Shown here one piece after another: positions 5,330 through 6,699 of a stretch of DNA of 6,699 nucleotides; the first letter of the stretch is position 1; the number at the start of each line of letters is the position of its first letter. Position numbers and translations under genes: made by a program. The stretch is from JBKJVQ01 sp046717125. Lineage in GTDB: Bacteria; Pseudomonadota; Alphaproteobacteria; Rhizobiales; Methyloligellaceae. Below the pieces are notes generated by a model. It was not told the origin of the DNA. It saw only the letters and a list, made by a program, of their open reading frames with translations, and did not search any database. The stretch is from NCBI GenBank assembly GCA_046717125.1, contig JBKJVQ010000167.1:1-6699 (forward strand). Reading direction: 5' to 3'.

Positions 5330-5364
5330 AAAGGCGGCGCGTCCTTGCCGGACGCGCCGCCTTT
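5330..5364 (-). terminator. Terminator of pnp, perfect 15-bp hairpin
   Basis: AAAGGCGGCGCGTCC (5330-5344) and GGACGCGCCGCCTTT (5350-5364) are perfect inverted copies around a 5-nt loop. In minus-strand RNA the stem ends in CCGCCTTT followed by CATGTCTT. It lies 80 nt after the pnp stop and cleanly separates pnp from the next gene. The A/T ends make it able to work in both directions, though no gene on the plus strand needs it here. Confidence 0.85.
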
Positions 5365-5444
5365 ATCTGCAACTTCGGTTAAGCCGGTCTCACGATCTGT
5401 CGCAAAGCGTGACAACGAGGGACGCGGCAAAAAGCCTGCCCGTA

Positions 5445-6699
5445 CTACCCCGCCTGCGCGGCCGGCTCTTCGGACCTCTCCCGCTCCTTGCCGGTCGCCT
5501 GATCGACGACCTTCATGGACAGACGCACCTTGCCGCGCTCGTCCTTGCCGAGGAGCTTCACCCAGACCTGGTCGCCTTCCTTGACCACATCCTTCACTTC
5601 CTTGGTGCGGCCGTCGGCGAGCTGGGAGATATGGACAAGGCCGTCGCGCGCGCCGAAGAAATTCACGAACGCGCCGAACTCGACCACCTTCACCACCTTG
5701 CCCTTGTAGATCACGCCGACCTCGGGCTCCGACGTGATCGCCTTGATCTTATCGGTGGCGATCTTGATCGACTCCGCGTGGGCCGAGGCGATCTTCACCG
5801 TGCCGTCGTCGGAAATGTCGATCTTCGCGCCAGACTCCTCGACGATCGCGCGGATCACCGAACCGCCCGAGCCGATCACTTCGCGGATCTTGTCGGTCGG
5901 GATGTGGATCGTCTCGATGCGTGGGGCAAACTCCCCGAGCTCCGGCCTGGCCTCGGTCAGCGCGTTGCGCATCTCGCCGAGAATATGCATGCGGCCCTCC
6001 CGCGCCTGGTTGAGCGCGATCTGCATGATCTCCTCGGTGATGCCGGTGATCTTGATGTCCATCTGCAGCGAGGTCACGCCCTGATCCGTTCCGGCCACCT
6101 TGAAGTCCATGTCGCCGAGATGGTCCTCGTCGCCGAGGATGTCGCTGAGGACCGCATAGCGCTCCCCTTCCTTGATCAGACCCATGGCGATACCGGCGAC
6201 CGGCCTCCGGATCGGAATGCCCGCATCCATCATGGCGAGCGATGCGCCACAGACCGTCGCCATCGACGAGGAGCCGTTCGACTCGGTCACTTCAGCGACG
6301 ATGCGCGTCGTGTAGGGGAAGGCGTCACGCTCAGGAAGCACCGGGTGGATCGCCCGCCATGCGAGCTTGCCGTGGCCGATCTCGCGCCGTCCCGGGGAGC
6401 CCATGCGGCCTGCCTCGCCCACCGAATAGGGCGGGAAATTGTAGTGCAGCATGAACGTCTCCTTGTACGTTCCCTGCAGCGCGTCGATGAACTGCTCGTC
6501 CTCGCCGGTACCGAGCGTGGTGACCACCAGCGCCTGCGTCTCGCCGCGGGTGAACAATGCCGAGCCATGCGCGCGCGGCAGGATGCCGACTTCGGCGACG
6601 ATCTGGCGGACCGTCTTGAGGTCGCGGCCGTCGATGCGCTTGCCGGTGTCGAGAATATTCCAGCGCACGATCTTGGCTTCGAGTTCCTTGAACACGCCG
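5445..6699 (-). CDS. pnp: Polynucleotide phosphorylase, N-terminus cut by window edge
   Basis: Degrades RNA 3' to 5' using phosphate, releasing nucleoside diphosphates; works as a trimer, often with RNase E. About 417 C-terminal residues of a usual ~700-715 are present; the frame runs open through the right edge. Numbering from the GTG at 6693-6695: the second RNase PH domain spans about 15-245, with YNFPPYSVGEAGRMGSP (85-101), the phosphate-binding TESNGSSSMA (137-146) and the metal-binding aspartates 189 and 195 in ILGDEDHLGDMD, equivalent to E. coli Asp486 and Asp492. The KH domain follows (about 258-320, loop GSGG at 275-278), then the S1 domain (about 327-396, GLVHISQLADGR). A short acidic/basic tail ends PAAQAG. 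That first GTG is an internal codon, not the true start. rpsO is the usual gene upstream, outside the window. Confidence 0.98.
   Translation of the reverse strand, partial: GVFKELEAKIVRWNILDTGKRIDGRDLKTVRQIVAEVGILPRAHGSALFTRGETQALVVTTLGTGEDEQFIDALQGTYKETFMLHYNFPPYSVGEAGRMGSPGRREIGHGKLAWRAIHPVLPERDAFPYTTRIVAEVTESNGSSSMATVCGASLAMMDAGIPIRRPVAGIAMGLIKEGERYAVLSDILGDEDHLGDMDFKVAGTDQGVTSLQMDIKITGITEEIMQIALNQAREGRMHILGEMRNALTEARPELGEFAPRIETIHIPTDKIREVIGSGGSVIRAIVEESGAKIDISDDGTVKIASAHAESIKIATDKIKAITSEPEVGVIYKGKVVKVVEFGAFVNFFGARDGLVHISQLADGRTKEVKDVVKEGDQVWVKLLGKDERGKVRLSMKVVDQATGKERERSEEPAAQAG

Overview
This 6.7-kb, GC-rich window looks like ordinary chromosome of an alphaproteobacterium, most likely a Hyphomicrobiales (Rhizobiales) member. 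The evidence is protein style: an alphaproteobacterial ETF beta subunit, a PduO-type cobalamin adenosyltransferase starting MVVLNRIYTKTGDDG, a 63-residue HIG1-type twin-membrane protein, an Omp25/31-like barrel with a WTGFYLG motif, and a polynucleotide phosphorylase of alphaproteobacterial type. A degenerate intergenic palindrome of a kind I recall from Rhizobiales genomes agrees. I cannot name the genus.

Nearly everything is on the minus strand, so transcription runs from the right edge to the left. In that order: pnp (N-terminal part outside the window), closed by a perfect 15-bp hairpin terminator; a small secreted Cys-rich protein; a C-terminal remnant that resembles a ParE/RelE toxin, set among two adjacent inverted repeats; then, on the opposite strand, a 60-residue Cys-containing protein; an outer-membrane beta-barrel protein with its own terminator; a short-chain dehydrogenase; the HIG1-type protein; the cobalamin adenosyltransferase; a rhomboid protease; and etfB, cut by the left edge inside its recognition loop.

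The left half (about 1-3390) is a compact same-direction run. Spacing suggests that the dehydrogenase and the HIG1 gene (36 nt apart), and perhaps the adenosyltransferase (88 nt further), are co-transcribed. The rhomboid and etfB follow after gaps of 137 and 223 nt and may have their own promoters. The theme is respiration and acyl-CoA metabolism: ETF carries electrons from acyl-CoA dehydrogenases to the quinone pool, adenosylcobalamin serves enzymes such as methylmalonyl-CoA mutase, and HIG1 proteins are linked to cytochrome oxidase in mitochondria.

The stretch 4322-5329 is the accessory part: two small Cys-containing proteins of unknown function, a probable toxin-gene relic, and several inverted repeats. 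I see no CRISPR array, insertion sequence, rRNA, tRNA or clearly new multi-gene system.
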